Positions 1 through 11,836 of a DNA stretch of 64,000 nt are shown here, in pieces. The position numbers and the translations under genes are program-made. The notes under the pieces were generated by a model. That model saw only the letters and a list, made by a program, of their open reading frames with translations. It was not told where the DNA came from and ran no database searches. Numbering within the stretch: the first letter of the stretch is position 1; each line of letters begins with the position of its first letter. The DNA comes from Calamus simplicifolius (lineage: Eukaryota; Streptophyta; Magnoliopsida; Arecales; Arecaceae). The DNA is taken from the NCBI GenBank assembly GCA_900491605.1, contig UESW01004010.1, positions 891,335-955,334 of the forward strand. Reading direction: 5' to 3'.

Positions 1-1205
1 TTCAAATGGATGTTAAAAGTGCATTTTTAAATGGTTTTATAAATGAGGAAGTTTATGTTGAACAACCTCCTGGTTTTGAAGATCATGAATTTCCAAACCA
101 CGTCTTCAAATTACACAAAGCACTTTATGGTTTAAAGCAAGCACCTAGAGCTTGGTATGATAGATTAAGTAAATTTTTATTGAAAATGATTTTTCTAGAG
201 GAAATGTTGATAAAACTTTGTTTTTAAAAGAAAAGAAAAGGATTTATTAATTGTTCAAATTTATGTTGATGACATTGTATTTGGTGCTACTAACAATCTC
301 CTTTGTCAAGAATTTGCTAAGTTAATGCAGGGAGAATTCGAGATGAGCATGATGGGAGAACTCAACTTCTTCCTTGGACTTCAAATCAAACAAGAGAAAG
401 CGGGGATTTTCATCAACCAAACAAAGTACACAAAGGAAATACTCAAGAAGTTTGGTATGGAATCTGCTAAACCTCTTGGTACGCCAATGAGTCCCTCATG
501 CAAGCTGGACAAGGATGAAGAAGGTAAGAAAGTAGATCAGAAGCATTACCGAGGTATGATCGGATCACTTCTTTACTTAACTGCAAGTAGGCCAGATATT
601 ATGTTTTCTGTTTGCCTATGTGCAAGATATCAATCTAATCCTAAAGAATCACATTTATTTGCTGTTAAAAGAATCTTTAGATACTTAAATGGAACTAAAA
701 ATGTAGGATTATGGTATTCTAGAGACTCAACTTTAAGTTGATTGCTTATTCTGATTCTGATTATGCTGGTTGTAAATTAGATAGAAGAGTACAAGTGGTG
801 CATGCCAACTTTTAGGAAGTAACTTAATCTCTTGGTTTAGCAAGAAGCAAAATTCGGTTGCATTATCCACTGCTGAGGCAGAGTATGTTGCAGCTGGAAG
901 TTGCTGTGCTCAAATCCTTTGGATTAAGCGACAACTTGAAGATTATGGTATCACACTTGATAAAATTCCTATTAGATGTGATAATACTAGTGCAATCAAT
1001 CTAACTAAGAATCCAATTCAACATTCAGAACTAAACACATAGAAATTAGACATCACTTTATTAGAGAACATGTTTCTAACAATGATGTTTGTCTTGAATA
1101 TGTGAATACTAATGATCAATTAGCTGATATTTTTACCAAACCATTAGTGAAGAAAGATTTTGTTATCTTAGAGGAGAATTAGGAGTTTGTGATCCTTTAG
1201 AATGA
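1..1205 (+). pseudogene. S1 pol remnant: reverse transcriptase and RNase H
   Basis: Copia reverse transcriptase copies element RNA into DNA and RNase H removes the RNA strand. From the left edge one reads MDVKSAFLNG (6-35), the LYGLKQAPRAWYDRL block (about 123-165), the catalytic YVDDIVFGAT block (262-291), the LLYLTASRPDI block near 570-600, and RNase H with ISWFSKKQN and the STAEAEYVAA block (about 829-896). The frame is lost near 190-230, 740 and 785, all by one-base changes. The expected stop is at 1203-1205. The N-terminal two thirds of pol lie outside the window. It is non-functional as read. Confidence 0.9.
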
Positions 1206-1400
1206 CTTTCTGAAACTCTTAAGGACAACAACTATCTAGACTTCATCAATTTCTTGAAAATCCTCTATGTTCAATAAGGAAATTTATCTAGAAATTTGAT
1301 TCATTGTTTCCCCAATTGTTAAGGAACACTTATCTAGAGTTTGATGATTAATTTGATCAGTTTCAGATCCTTGAAATTTGAATTTTTCACTGAAACTATT

Positions 1401-1581
1401 GTGGAGTCGACACCTTCCTATTTGATGTTCTGTCTGGGCAATTAGAGCCGACACTGGCTTCTGCAGAGCCGACTCTAATTCGGGCGCTGACAGATTTTTG
1501 GTTCGGAGCCGACACCTCGCTTTGCGGGAGTCGACTCTAAGTGGAACCTAGGTCAAAATATAAGGCGGAGTCGACACCTAA
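1401..1581 (+). repeat. GAGTCGAC motif cluster between pol and env-like ORF (S1)
   Basis: Several copies of GAGTCGACACC, GAGCCGACAC and GAGTCGACTC lie within about 180 bp. Some are palindromic around the GTCGAC core. The same motif family occurs in the U3 part of the S2 LTRs and at the homologous place in S2. Function unknown; a cis-regulatory or RNA-structure role would be a guess. Confidence 0.7.
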
Positions 1582-1680
1582 CGAAATCTATCTTCTCAAA
1601 TCTTCTCTAGAGCATTCCAAACTGATTCCAACACCTCTAAACCCTTCAAATCTCTTGATTACTCATTCCAATCAAACCCT

Positions 1681-3048
1681 ATGGCTCCTAAAGGCGTGCT
1701 ACTATTGGTGGTTCGGCGGTTCCCATGAGAAGATGCACGATTCGGAGGCAAGCTTCGTCTTCATCATCTGCCACCCAGAGGCTTCTCCACCTTCTCCATC
1801 TTCTCCACATATCGACCAATTAGCGGTAAGGCTATCACAACCGGAAGGAAAGTGATTTTGATTTCTTTGCTTCGAGAATTTTGCTATTGGTCGTCTATTA
1901 AAGGAATGGGATGGGAAAAGCTTGTTCTTTGGATATTCCTACTTACCCTGCCCTCGTAAGAGAGTTCTACAATGATTTGAGTAGAGGAGAGGGAGGTTTA
2001 GTAAGTATGTAGAGGAACAAGAGTGTAATCACTACTGAGACCCTTGGAAATTGTTAGAGATGCCCACTGTTGGGCTAAATGAGTATCAGCATGATGATCA
2101 AAGTGGTGCCCTATCTAGGATGTTGGGAGAGAGGTATCTGAGTTTGAGGAGATTTGGCAAATCAACTGAATTGGAACTCAGGCTACTTCATAACATCTGT
2201 GGGAGGATCTTATTTCCAAAATAGGCCGATTTGAGTATGTCTCAGAGCGAGACATCTTGCTGATGGATTGCATCATCACTGGGCGGCCAGTAAATTTAGC
2301 TGGGATGATGATAGGCTATATGGCAGAGGCAGCTACCAAGAAGAGATCTACATTGCCATATGGTATGATTCTGACTTTGGTATTTAGAAGCCAAGGTGTG
2401 TTGATCATGGATAATGAGCCACTGAGGAAACTAAGGCATACAGACTACTACAGTGTCTCTACCATTCACCGTATGGGCTTCAGAAAGGTAAATGGTATTT
2501 GGATAAAGAGAGGACAGGAGGCCAGAGTTGAGGAGGCCAGAGTTGAGGAGGCCAGAGCAGAAGACATCCCTGACCCATCTGTTGCGAGACTATCTACAGC
2601 TGGACCTTCTGAGGCTGGACCAAGCACATACTCTTCACCTTCCACCTCAGACAGCATTTGTATCTGGAAGATTTTCAGATGTGCAGATTGGTCAGCTCAG
2701 AGCATTATTAGCTGAGTATGACAGTCAGAGAAAAGATGAGATTAGTCAGATGAGAGATGACATCAGACAGTTTAAGGAGGAGATCAATTCCAGACTCGAC
2801 TTGATTTCATTTTTCATTAGCCGCTCTGTAGAGTCCCTTAGTACTGAGCTTCAAAAGATTTTTGAAAGATGGAAGGGATCGCAGATGGATCTAGAGCTTA
2901 TCTAGATGCTACTGGACAATTAAAGAAAGATATAGACCTTGCTGTTGCTCAAATTGAGGGTTGTCTTGAAGGCTTTAAAAAATCACAGAAAGATGAGATT
3001 ATGGAAATGATAGGTCATCTCAAGAAAATTGTTTACAAACATGTTTGA
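1681..3048 (+). pseudogene. S1 downstream env-like ORF (putative plant transposon protein domain)
   Basis: Many Sireviruses carry an extra ORF after pol, often called env-like; its product has no proven role. The start at 1681 matches the S2 ATG at 10429. The best preserved part is at about 2257-2650 and contains GRPVNLAGMMIGYMAEAA and LRKLRHTDYYSVSTIHRMGF, a pattern I associate with the putative plant transposon protein family. It then runs into a repeated EEARVEEAR stretch, a Ser/Pro-rich stretch and a coiled-coil-like tail ending at 3046-3048. Frameshifts near 1720, 1860-2000 and 2690 break it. No signal peptide or clear membrane segment is visible. Confidence 0.7.
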
Positions 3049-3535
3049 TTGACCTTCTATTTCCTATAGTGTTATCCTATCTAAGCCTATCCTACCCTAA
3101 CCTATTAGAAACCTAATATTAGCTTTTCTTATTCTAGTTTGTATCTTAGAATTTCTAGTTTACTATACTTTGTTAGCTTGTATCTAGGAATTTCTAATTG
3201 ATATGGTACTTTACTGTGAATGTATTTTAATAGGCACATGTAATGCATCTTGAATTGAAATACAATTATCTTGGTAATTGAAATGAAGTTTACTATCTCT
3301 ATGATTGAATAAACCAACAACCTCGCTCTGATAACCTACATTATTGTTTTTAAACTCACCTTATTGCTGATAACAAAAAAGGGGGAGAGAATTTTGTATA
3401 TGCATAAAGGAGAGAGAGAGAAAGAAAATAGGGAGAGAGAATGAAAGAATATAAGATTTCAATATGTTTTAATCAATTGGCATATCTCAAAAAGGGGAGA
3501 GAAATTGAGAGAAATTTTGAGATGGAGAGAAATTT
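3049..3535 (+). other. S1 3' untranslated region with polypurine motifs
   Basis: AT-rich non-coding DNA with A-rich runs followed by GGGGGAG (about 3375-3388) and a similar run at about 3489-3500. These match the multiple polypurine-tract-like motifs seen before the S2 3' LTR. The last 40 bases are a simple GAGAGAAATT repeat not present in S2. Confidence 0.7.
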
Positions 3536-3536
3536 N
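3536..3536. other. Assembly gap or ambiguous base
   Basis: A single N separates Sirevirus S1 from GC-rich Tekay LTR sequence. Neither side has an element end here, so this is a contig join of unknown true length rather than a biological junction. Confidence 0.9.
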
Positions 3537-3806
3537 AGGCCCAGCAAGGCACCAGGCACGCCGCCAGGTCTGGATCAATGCAGGAACCGATTTGGCTCCC
3601 GCTCTGCAGAAGGGCTGCCATGGCCCTCTCCTCCCTCTGTCCTTTGTCCGATCCCCCACCAGACATTGCTCTCGATGCCGGTGGAGCCGCCAGCCTCTGC
3701 TCAGGTTTGGCGATGGCAACAGGAATGCCATCGGGCCTGAACCCAAATAGTTGGAGGACCACCATGGCCCCCTCCTCACTCCTAACTTTCTCTCTGGCAT
3801 GGGTAG
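3537..3806 (-). repeat. T1 3' LTR, part left of the S2 insertion
   Basis: GC-rich sequence that resembles the solo LTR at about 40195-40330 (shared CGCCGxCAGGTCTGG/GCCGGGCCT-like block, then CTCTCT and TCTGGCATGG). It resumes at 13999 after S2, and the joined LTR ends in ATTACA at 14197. The distal (TGTCATG) end is missing beyond the N at 3536. Confidence 0.75.
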
Positions 3807-5192
3807 TGTTGACCCAATTATTGATTTTGATGATTAACAAAACTAATTGAGTATAACATTTGAAGTTACTAATGATTTTGGTTTAGTTTTTCAGTTTATG
3901 ATATGATTTATTAATCAAAATCACAAGAAAAATCAAGTTCTAGTTCGAATCTAATGTCAAGGTAAGATTGCAGACATTAGAGTCGACATGAATCACGGAG
4001 TCGACTCTAAATCGGCATAGACTTAGAGTCGACACCTGTACTGTTAGAGCCAACTCCAACAGAAAAGACAGAACAATGGTTTTTTCGATCACGACTTAGA
4101 GTCGACTCCTGGACTGTTAGAGTCGACTCCAGAAGATTTTCGTGTCGACCCCAGAAAAGTCAGAGACGACTCCAGATCGAGCGGATTGGGGATTTTCGAT
4201 TTAGAGCCGACTCCAGAAAAGTTAGAGTCGACTCCAGTTTGTCAGAAACGACTACAGAACTGTCAAAACATCTCTAAACTTTATCTTTATCTTTTTAATC
4301 CCAACGGCTATTACTATATTTTTCTAATCCTTCTTACACTTGTTTCTAACGGATAGTTTTAGGCTATTTATGGATTAGAAGAATCTATAAGAAGAGGTTT
4401 CATTGTATCCAAAAAAGAAGAGGAAAACAAGAAAACAAGAGAGGAAAATCAGAAATACAAGAGTGAAATCCATCAGAAAATCAAAGAGAAAAGAGGGAAG
4501 ATTCGAAAGGAAAGATTATACTGATCTCCAAAAGAAAGAGAGAGATTTCTAGCATTCCTTTTTTATTTTGAAGAAATCCCAAAAGAAGAAGCAAGCCCTA
4601 GCTTTCTAATCTTCGGAGCTTCAAGAGCATTCTAAAGGAAGATTCACTCAAGAGAAGAGAAGAAGCAAGCCACCAAGATCTGCAAATCAGGCTTTGATTC
4701 CTATCTCTTTATTATTGTTCTATTATTGTATATTTGCTCATTGGAGGAGCTTTTAAATTTGTAAAAACGTTATTGTTTTTGGGTCAATCAGAGGATTGAT
4801 TCCGTTGAGGCTGTTAGCCTTGAGCAAGCAGTTTGCTTGTGTTGTAAGGTTGTGTGCTGGTGAGCCTTGAAAACCAGCTGGGTTCGTTGTGCACCCGGAA
4901 AACAACAAGTTTGAGTTGTGAGCTTGCAAAACAACTCTGCTGTAATCAGATTGATTATAGTGTGGACCCAAGAGGTACTTGGGAGTGGATGTAGGTGTAG
5001 GTACACCGAACCACTATAAAACTTCTTGTGTTTGCAGTGATTATTTCTTGTCTCTTACTCTCTATCTTTGCACACTCTGTTTTAATTCGTATACATCTAA
5101 GTTTTCACTTCCGCTGGGGGATTTTTTTAAAAGAGTTTAATTTTTGAAAAACCCAATTCACCCCCCCTCTTGGGTTGCTATCTGGACCAACA
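3807..5192 (+). repeat. S2 5' LTR
   Basis: 1,386 bp, starting TGTTGACCC and ending GGACCAACA. It holds a palindromic GAGTCGACTC cluster, candidate TATA boxes CTATTTATGG (4364-4373) and TCTATAAGAA (4385-4394), and a purine-rich stretch that would be the transcript leader. The C-run plus CTCTTGGGTTGCTA near the end is a typical Sirevirus LTR terminus. Confidence 0.96.
3978..4265 (+). repeat. Palindromic GAGTCGACTC array in S2 LTR U3
   Basis: About ten variants of TTAGAGTCGACTCCAG, including CC, AC and GAGCCGACTCC forms, are spaced irregularly upstream of the candidate TATA boxes. The array recurs in the 3' LTR at about 12777-13060. Repeated palindromes upstream of the promoter are a known Sirevirus trait; a regulatory role is inference. 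Confidence 0.8.
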
Positions 5193-5194
5193 AT

Positions 5195-5206
5195 TGGTAT
5201 CAGAGC
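5195..5206 (+). other. S2 primer-binding site (initiator Met tRNA)
   Basis: TGGTATCAGAGC lies two bases after the 5' LTR. It is the standard copia site complementary to the 3' end of initiator methionine tRNA, which primes minus-strand DNA synthesis. Confidence 0.95.
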
Positions 5207-5252
5207 TAGTGCTCATTTGATTTGATCTAACGATCAAGAGTCAAAGATCCAC

Positions 5253-6860
5253 ATGGCAACTCAAGCTGGTTCATCTTTTTCCGAAGGCCAATCTACAAAT
5301 AGACCACCCTTGTTTAATGGTTTAAACTATGGTTATTGGAAGGCTAGAATGAAAATTTTCATTCAAGCACTTGACTATGATCTATGGAGCATTATAGTCA
5401 GTGGACACACACACCACTACTAGAATTAATGGCATGGAGATTCCTAAACCGGAAATGGAATGGGATGAACATGATAAAAAATTGGCACAACTTAATGCCA
5501 AGGCTATGAATGTTTTGTACTGTTCATTAGATGCAAATGAATTCAATCGTATATCTATTTGCATTTCTGCTAAGGAAATCTGGGATAGACTTGAGGTTAC
5601 CCATGAGGGAACAAATCAAGTCAAGGAATCAAAGATTAACATGCTAGTTCATAATATGAATTGTTTAAAATGGATGCATGTGAATCTATTTCTGATATGT
5701 TTACAAGATTTACTGATATAGTTAATGGTTTAAAAAGTCTTGGTAAATCTTATGATAATTCTGATCTTGTGAGAAAGGTTTTGTGTTCCTTGCCTAGACT
5801 TGGAAGCTAAAGTGACTGCAATACAAGAGGCAAAGGATCTAAGTACCCTACCCCTGGAAGAATTATTGGGATCCTTAATGACTCATGAGCTTCAAGTTAA
5901 GCAACATATTGATGATGATGAGTCAAAGAAGAAGAGGACTATGGCTCTTAAGATTTCTGAATATATGGAAGAGCCTCATGAATCTGAAGATGAAAGTGAT
6001 GATGAGGACATGGCACTCATCACAAGGAAGTTTAAAAGATTCATGAAGAAAAAGAAGTTTGAAAAGAAAAAGCCCTTTGCTAGAAAAGATGAGGACAAGG
6101 GCAAAGAAAAAGAAGTTATCTGTTTTGAATGCAAGAAGCTGGGACACTTTAAATCTGAATGCCCACAACTAAAGAAAGGCACCCGGAGATTCAAAAAGAA
6201 GGCAATGATGGCCACATGAGTGATTCAGAAAGCTCAAGTTCGAAGAGGAAGAAAAGAGTGAAATGGCCAATCTATGCTTCATGGCTGACAATAATGAGGT
6301 AAGTCCAAGTTTTCTTGATGATTTTACTTTCGATGAGTTGCATAGTGCTTTTTATGAATTAATGGATGATTTTGCAAAATTAAGTTCAAAGAACAAAGAT
6401 CTGAAAAATCAAATGCAAAATCTATCTTTAGAAAATGAAAGCATTGTAGAAAAAAGAACTTTGATGAAAGAAAATGAAAGCTTGAAAAATGAAGTTGATA
6501 GATTTAAACCTATAGTTGATAAATTTACTTTAAGCTCTATCAAACTTAATATAATTTTGGACAATCAAAAGCTTTTTTGATAAAGCTGGATTAGGATATA
6601 ATCCACTTAAAAAGCAAAAATCCTTGAAAAATATTTTTGTACATGCTGAAAAATCATCAAATATTACTTGTTTTAAATGTAGAAACAAAGGACATAAATC
6701 TTATATGTGTAAAACTCCACATGATAAAAGAAAGATGATTTGGTTCCCAAAGGAACAATATTTATTGCATCTAACCATGAAGGACCCAAGAAGACTTGGG
6801 TACCTAAAGTTAAGATATGAATATTTTGCAGGAGTGTCTTGCAGCCATCAGACTGAAAAG
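5253..6860 (+). pseudogene. S2 gag (nucleocapsid/capsid)
   Basis: Gag packages element RNA into particles. The ATG at 5253 is 46 bases past the PBS and opens into a frame with FNGLNYGYWKARMKIF, a copia gag N-terminal signature, then KEIWDRLEVTHEGTNQVKES (about 5572-5631). An acidic and lysine-rich stretch leads to a zinc knuckle CFECKKLGHFKSEC (about 6121-6162, C-x2-C-x4-H-x4-C). A second knuckle CFKCRNKGHKSYMC lies at about 6670-6711, after a coiled-coil-like segment (6263-6580). Frame breaks occur near 5400, 5670, 5800, 6220, 6580 and 6820. It would be followed directly by protease as one polyprotein. Confidence 0.9.
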
Positions 6861-8106
6861 AAAGTGGTACCTTGATAGTGGTTGCTCAAGACACATGACG
6901 GTGACAAAGATCAATTCATCACCCTTGAATCGAAAAGAGGTGGAGTAGTTACTTTTGGTGATAATGGTCAAGGCCATATCATGGGTATTGGTAAGATTCA
7001 AATTACTCCATCTACTCATTTGATAATGTTTTATATGTTGATGGACTTAAGCATAATTTAATAAGTATTAGCCAACTGTGTGATAAAGGTTTCAAAGTTT
7101 CCTTTGAAGCTTCTATTTGCACTGTTACTAATCCCATTGATAACAGCATTATTCTTGTTGGTAAACGTTATGGCAATGTGTACTTAATTGATTTGAGTAA
7201 TTTATCTCCAAGTAATCATTGCTTAGTTACCAATAATGCTAAGATGAATGAGATTGGTTGGCTATGGCACCGTAGATTAGGTCATGCAAGCACACATCTA
7301 ATTTCTAAACTATTGAAAATGGATCTAGTTAAAGGTATTCCTAGCTTAGATTTTGAAAATAATCAAATCTGTGATGCATGTCAATTTGGAAAACAAACAA
7401 AAACTTCTTTCAAATCTAAGAATATTGTTTCAACTACTAGGCCACTAGAGCTACTACACATGGACCTTTTTGGACCTACTAGAACCACAAGTCTAGGAGG
7501 AAAAAATATGGTCTTGTGATAGTAGATGATTACTCTAGATTCACTTGGGTAATATTTTTGGCTCACAAAGATGAGACTTTCTCAATATTCCTGAAATTTG
7601 TTAAGAAAGTCACAAATAAGAAAAACACTACCATAGTGTCTATTAGAAGTGATCATGGAACAGAATTTGAAAATCACTTATTTAAAAAATTCTGTTTTGA
7701 AAAAGGCATACATCATAATTTTTCAGCACCTAGGACACATCAAAAAATGGAGTTGTAGAAAGAAAGAATAGGACTTTAGAAGACATGGCCCGTACCATGC
7801 TATGTGAAAGCCAACTTCCAAAATATTTTTGGGGAAGCTATAAACACAGCATGTTACATCCTAAATAGAGCCCTGATTAGACCTATCCTTAAGAAGACTC
7901 CCTATGAACTATGGCATAATAGGAAACCAAATTTAGGTTATTTTCATGCATTTGGTTGTAAATGCTTTATTCATAACAATGGTAAGGACAATCTTGGGAA
8001 GTTTGATGCAAAGTTGATGAAGGCATTTTCCTAGGATATTCTACATCTAGCAAGGCATATAGAGTATTTAATAAAAGAAGCTTAGTTGTAGAAGATCCAT
8101 TCATAT
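6861..8106 (+). pseudogene. S2 protease and integrase
   Basis: The copia protease active site DSGCSRHMT is at 6874-6900, followed by a frameshift. The GAG-pre-integrase zinc-binding block spans about 7246-7420 with WHRRLGHAS and CDACQFGK. The integrase core has the first catalytic Asp in LLHMDLFGP (about 7450-7476), the second in RSDHGTEF (7648-7671), and the glutamate-containing region just after 7740, where the frame slips. The copia-type YELWHNRKPNLGYFHAFGCKC block is at about 7900-7965. Several one-base indels break the frame (about 6900, 7510, 7755, 7800, 8030). Confidence 0.92.
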
Positions 8107-8107
8107 A

Positions 8108-9928
8108 GTGTTTGATGAGTCTTTAGCATCAAGTTTGGGTAAAATTGATGATGAGGAAGATACATCTTTGCTTGAAAGAGGTATTGAAAAATTAAATGTA
8201 TCTTCAGATCAAGAACCTGAAGCTAAGGATGATGACTCACCTAAGGATGATGATATTGATACTGCTCATAATGATAAAGATCTACCTAGAGATTGGAGAT
8301 ATGCTTATGGTCATCCTAAGGACCTAATCATAGGTGATCCATCTCAAGTAAGGACTAGATCATCAATGAGAAATATCAATAATCATCTTGCATTTGTATC
8401 CCATATAGAACCCAAAACTATAGAGGAAGCTGAGAAAGATAGTTATTGGATGTTAGCAATGCAGGAAGAGTTAAACCAATTCACTAGGAACCAAGTTTGG
8501 ACTCTAGTAGATAGACCTAGAGATCACCCTATAATAGGATCTAAATGGTTTTTAGAAATAAATTGGATGAAAATGGCTTGGTGATTAGAAATAAGGCTAG
8601 ATTAGTCGCAAAGGGATATAATCAGGAAGAAGGTATAGATTTTGATGAAACCTTTGCACCTGTTGCTAGATTAGAAGCCATTAGACTACTGCTTGCATTT
8701 GCATGTCATATGAATTTCAACTTATTTCAAATGGATGTTAAAAGTGTATTTTTAAATGGTTTTATAAATGAGAAGTTTATGTTGAACAACCTCCTGGTTT
8801 TGAAGATCATGAATTTCAAACCACGTCTTCAAACTACACAAAGCACTTTATGGTTTAAAGCAAGCACCTAGAGCTTGGTATGATAGATTGAGTAAATTCT
8901 TAATTGAAAATAATTTTTCTAGAGGAAATGTTGATAAAACTTTATTTTTAAAAAGAAAAGAAAAGGATTTTTTAATTGTTCAAATTTATGTTGATGACAT
9001 TGTATTTGGTGCTACTAACAATCTCCTTTGTCAAGAATTTGCTAAGTTAATGCAGAGAATTCGAGATGAGCATGATGGGAGAACTCAACTTCTTCCTTGG
9101 ACTTCAAATCAAACAAGAGAAAGCGGGGATTTTCATCAACCAAACAAAGTACACAAAGAAATACTCAAGAAGTTTGGTATGGAATCTACTAAACCCCTTG
9201 GTACGCCAATGAGTCCCTCATGCAAGCTGGACAAGGATGAAGAAGGTAAAAAGTAGATCAGAAGCATTACCGAGGTATGATCGGATCACTTCTTTACTTA
9301 ACTGCAAGTAGGCCAGATATTATGTTTTCTTTTGCCTATGTGCAAGATATCAATCTAATCCTAAAGAATCACATTTATTTGCTGTTAAAAGAATCTTTAG
9401 ATACTTAAATGGAACTAAAAATGTAGGATTATGGTATTCTAGAGACTCAACTTTGAAATTGATTGCTTATTCTGATTCTGATTATGCTGGTTGTAAATTA
9501 GATAGGAAGAGTACAAGTGGTGCATGCCAACTTTTAGGAAATAACTTAATCTCTTGGTTTAGCAAGAAGCAAAATTTGGTTGCATTATCCACTGCTGAGG
9601 CAGAGTATGTTGCAGCTGGAAGTTGCTGTGCTCAAATCCTTTGGATTAAGCGACAACTTGAAGATTACGGTATCACACTTGATAAAATTCCTATTAGATG
9701 TGATAATACAAGTGCAATCATCTAACTAAGAATCCAATCCAACACTCTAAAACTAAACACATAGAAATTAGACATCACTTTATTAGAGAACATGTTTCCA
9801 ACAATGATGTTTGTCTTGAATATGTGAATACTAATGATCAATTAGCTGATATTTTTATCAAACCATTAAGTGAAGAAAGATTTTGTTATCTTAGAGGAGA
9901 ATTAGGAGTTTGTGATCCTTTAGAATGA
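8108..9928 (+). pseudogene. S2 reverse transcriptase and RNase H
   Basis: An acidic linker (8108-8290) precedes RT. RT motifs are the EEAEKDSYWMLAMQEELNQF entry (8423-8482), ARLVAKGYNQEEGIDF (about 8596-8643), LFQMDVKSVFLNGF (about 8723-8764) and catalytic YVDDIVFGAT (8989-9018). RNase H follows with LIAYSDSDYAGCKLDRKST (9459-9515) and STAEAEYVAAGSC (about 9589-9627). The stop is at 9926-9928. Frame breaks at about 8550, 8775, 8820, 9055, 9250 and 9718 are mostly the loss of one base from a doubled base. Confidence 0.93.
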
Positions 9929-10123
9929 CTTTCTGAAACTCTTAAGGACAACAACTATCTAGACTTCATCAATTTCTTGAAAATCCTCTATGTTCAATAA
10001 GGAAATTTATCTAGAAATTTGATTCATTGTTTCCCAATTAATTAAGGAACACTTATCTAGAGTTTGATGATTAATTTGATTAGTTTCAGATCCTTGAAAT
10101 TCGAATTTTTCACTGAAACTATT

Positions 10124-10325
10124 GTGGAGTCGACACCTATAGTTTGTGGAGTCGACACCTTCCTATTTGATGTTCTGTCTGGGCAATTAGAGCCGACACC
10201 TGCTTCTGCAGAGCCGACTCTAATTCGGGCACTGATAGATTTTCTGGTTCGGAGCCGACACCTCGCTTTGCGGGAGTCGACTCTAAGTGAACCTAGGTCA
10301 AAAATATATAGGCGGAGTCGACACC
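10124..10325 (+). repeat. GAGTCGAC motif cluster between pol and env-like ORF (S2)
   Basis: The same motif family as at 1401-1581 and in the LTR: at least six GAGTCGACACC, GAGCCGACAC or GAGTCGACTC variants in 200 bp of spacer. S2 has one extra unit compared with S1 (around 10140-10160). Confidence 0.75.
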
Positions 10326-10428
10326 TAACGGATTCTATCGTCTCCAATCCTCTCTAGAGCCGTTCCAAACCTATTCCAACCCCTCTAAACTCTTCAAATC
10401 CCTTGATTACTCATTCCAATCAAATCCT

Positions 10429-11836
10429 ATGGCTCCTAAAAGTGCTATCGTTGGAGGTTCGGCCGTTCCCACGAGGCGTTGCACGATTCGGAGGCAAGCG
10501 CCATCTTCATCATCTTCTGCCACTCGTGAGGCTTCTCCACCATCTCCATCTTCTCCTCACATCGACCAATTAGCGGGTAAGGCTATCACAACCGGAAGGA
10601 AGGTTGATTTCGATTTCTTTGCTTCGGAGGGTTTCTCTATTGGACGTCAATTGAAAGAAATGGGATGGGAGAAAGTTTGTTCTTTGGATGTTCCTACCTA
10701 CCCGGCCCTCGTAAGAGAATTCTATAATGATTTGAGTAGAGGAGAGGGAGGTTAGTAAGTTATGTGAGAGGAACAAGAGTTGTGATCACTGCTGAGATAC
10801 TTGAAAATTTGTTAGAGATGCCCACTGTTTGGATAAATGAGTATCAGCATGATGATCGTGGTGGTGCCCTATCTAGGATGTTGGGGAGAGAGGTATCTGA
10901 GTTTGAGGAATTTTAGCAAATCAACTGAATTTGGAACTTAGACTTCTTCACAACATCTGCGGGAGGATATTATTTCCAAAGATAGGCAGATTTGAGTATG
11001 TCTCAGAGCGAGACATCTTGCTGATGGATTGTATATTACCGGGCAGCCAGTAAACTTAGCTGGGATGATGATAGGCTATATGGCAGAGGCAGCTACCAAG
11101 AAAAGATCTACATTGCCATATGGTATGATTCTGACTTTGGTATTCAGAAGCCAAGGTGTGTTAATCATGGACAATGAGCCACTGAGGAAATTAAGACATA
11201 CAGACTACTACAGTGTCTCTACCATTCATCGTATGGGCTTCAGAAAGGTAAATGGTAATTGGATAAAAGGAGGACGAGAGGCTAGAGCAGAGGAGGCTAG
11301 AGTTGAGGAAGCCAGAGTAGAGGACATCCCTGGACCATCAGTTGCGGGACCATCAGTCCCTGACCCATCAGTTACAGGACCATCTACTGCTGGACCTTCT
11401 GAGGCTAGACCGAGTACATATTCTTCACCTCCACCTCAGACAGCTTTTGTATCTGGGAGATTTTCTGATGAGCAGATTGGTCAGCTCAGAGCGTTACTAG
11501 CTGAGTATGACAGTTAGAGGTGCAATGATATTTGTCAGATGAGAAATGACATCAGATAATTTAAGGAGGAGATCAATTCCAGACTCGACTTGATTTCATT
11601 TTCCATTAGCCGCTCTACAGAGTCCCTTGGCACTGAGCTTCAAAAGATTTTTGAAAGGCTGGAAGGGATTGCAGATGGATCTAAAGCTTATCTAGATGCT
11701 ACTGGATAATTGAAGAAAGATTTAGACCTTGTGTTGCTCAAGTTGAGAGTTGTCTTGAAGGCTTTAAGAAATCATAAAAGATGAGATTATGGAAATGATA
11801 GGCCATCTGAAGAAAATTGTATACAAGCATGTTTGA
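10429..11836 (+). pseudogene. S2 downstream env-like ORF (putative plant transposon protein domain)
   Basis: Opens with MAPKSAIVGG at 10429 and reads for 108 codons (Ser-rich N-terminus, then FFASEGFSIGRQLKEMGW), then shifts frame near 10752. A second stretch (about 10755-10910) contains ENLLEMPTVWINEYQHDD. The best conserved block, 11029-11260, has GQPVNLAGMMIGYMAEAA and LRHTDYYSVSTIHRMGF. A GPSVAGPSVPDPS-type Pro/Ser repeat follows, then a coiled-coil-like C-terminus ending at 11834-11836. No hydrophobic anchor is evident, so the name env-like reflects position, not shown function. Confidence 0.75.

Larger units (their letters stand above)
1..3535 (+). mobile_element. Sirevirus-type Ty1/copia element S1, 3' half only
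   Basis: This is the 3' half of a copia retrotransposon. It starts inside reverse transcriptase at the window edge and runs through RNase H, a spacer rich in GAGTCGAC motifs, an env-like ORF and a G-run-rich 3' UTR. It is nearly collinear with the complete copy S2 (positions 8727 to about 12300), differing by scattered substitutions and many single-base indels. No 3' LTR follows: the sequence turns into a short purine-rich repeat and stops at the N at 3536. The Sirevirus assignment rests on the gene order with a downstream ORF and on the repeated polypurine motifs. Confidence 0.9.

Noticed and set aside
3441..3850. Five overlapping ORFs around the N
   Set aside because: They cross the assembly gap or lie in GC-rich LTR sequence; none has a known motif.
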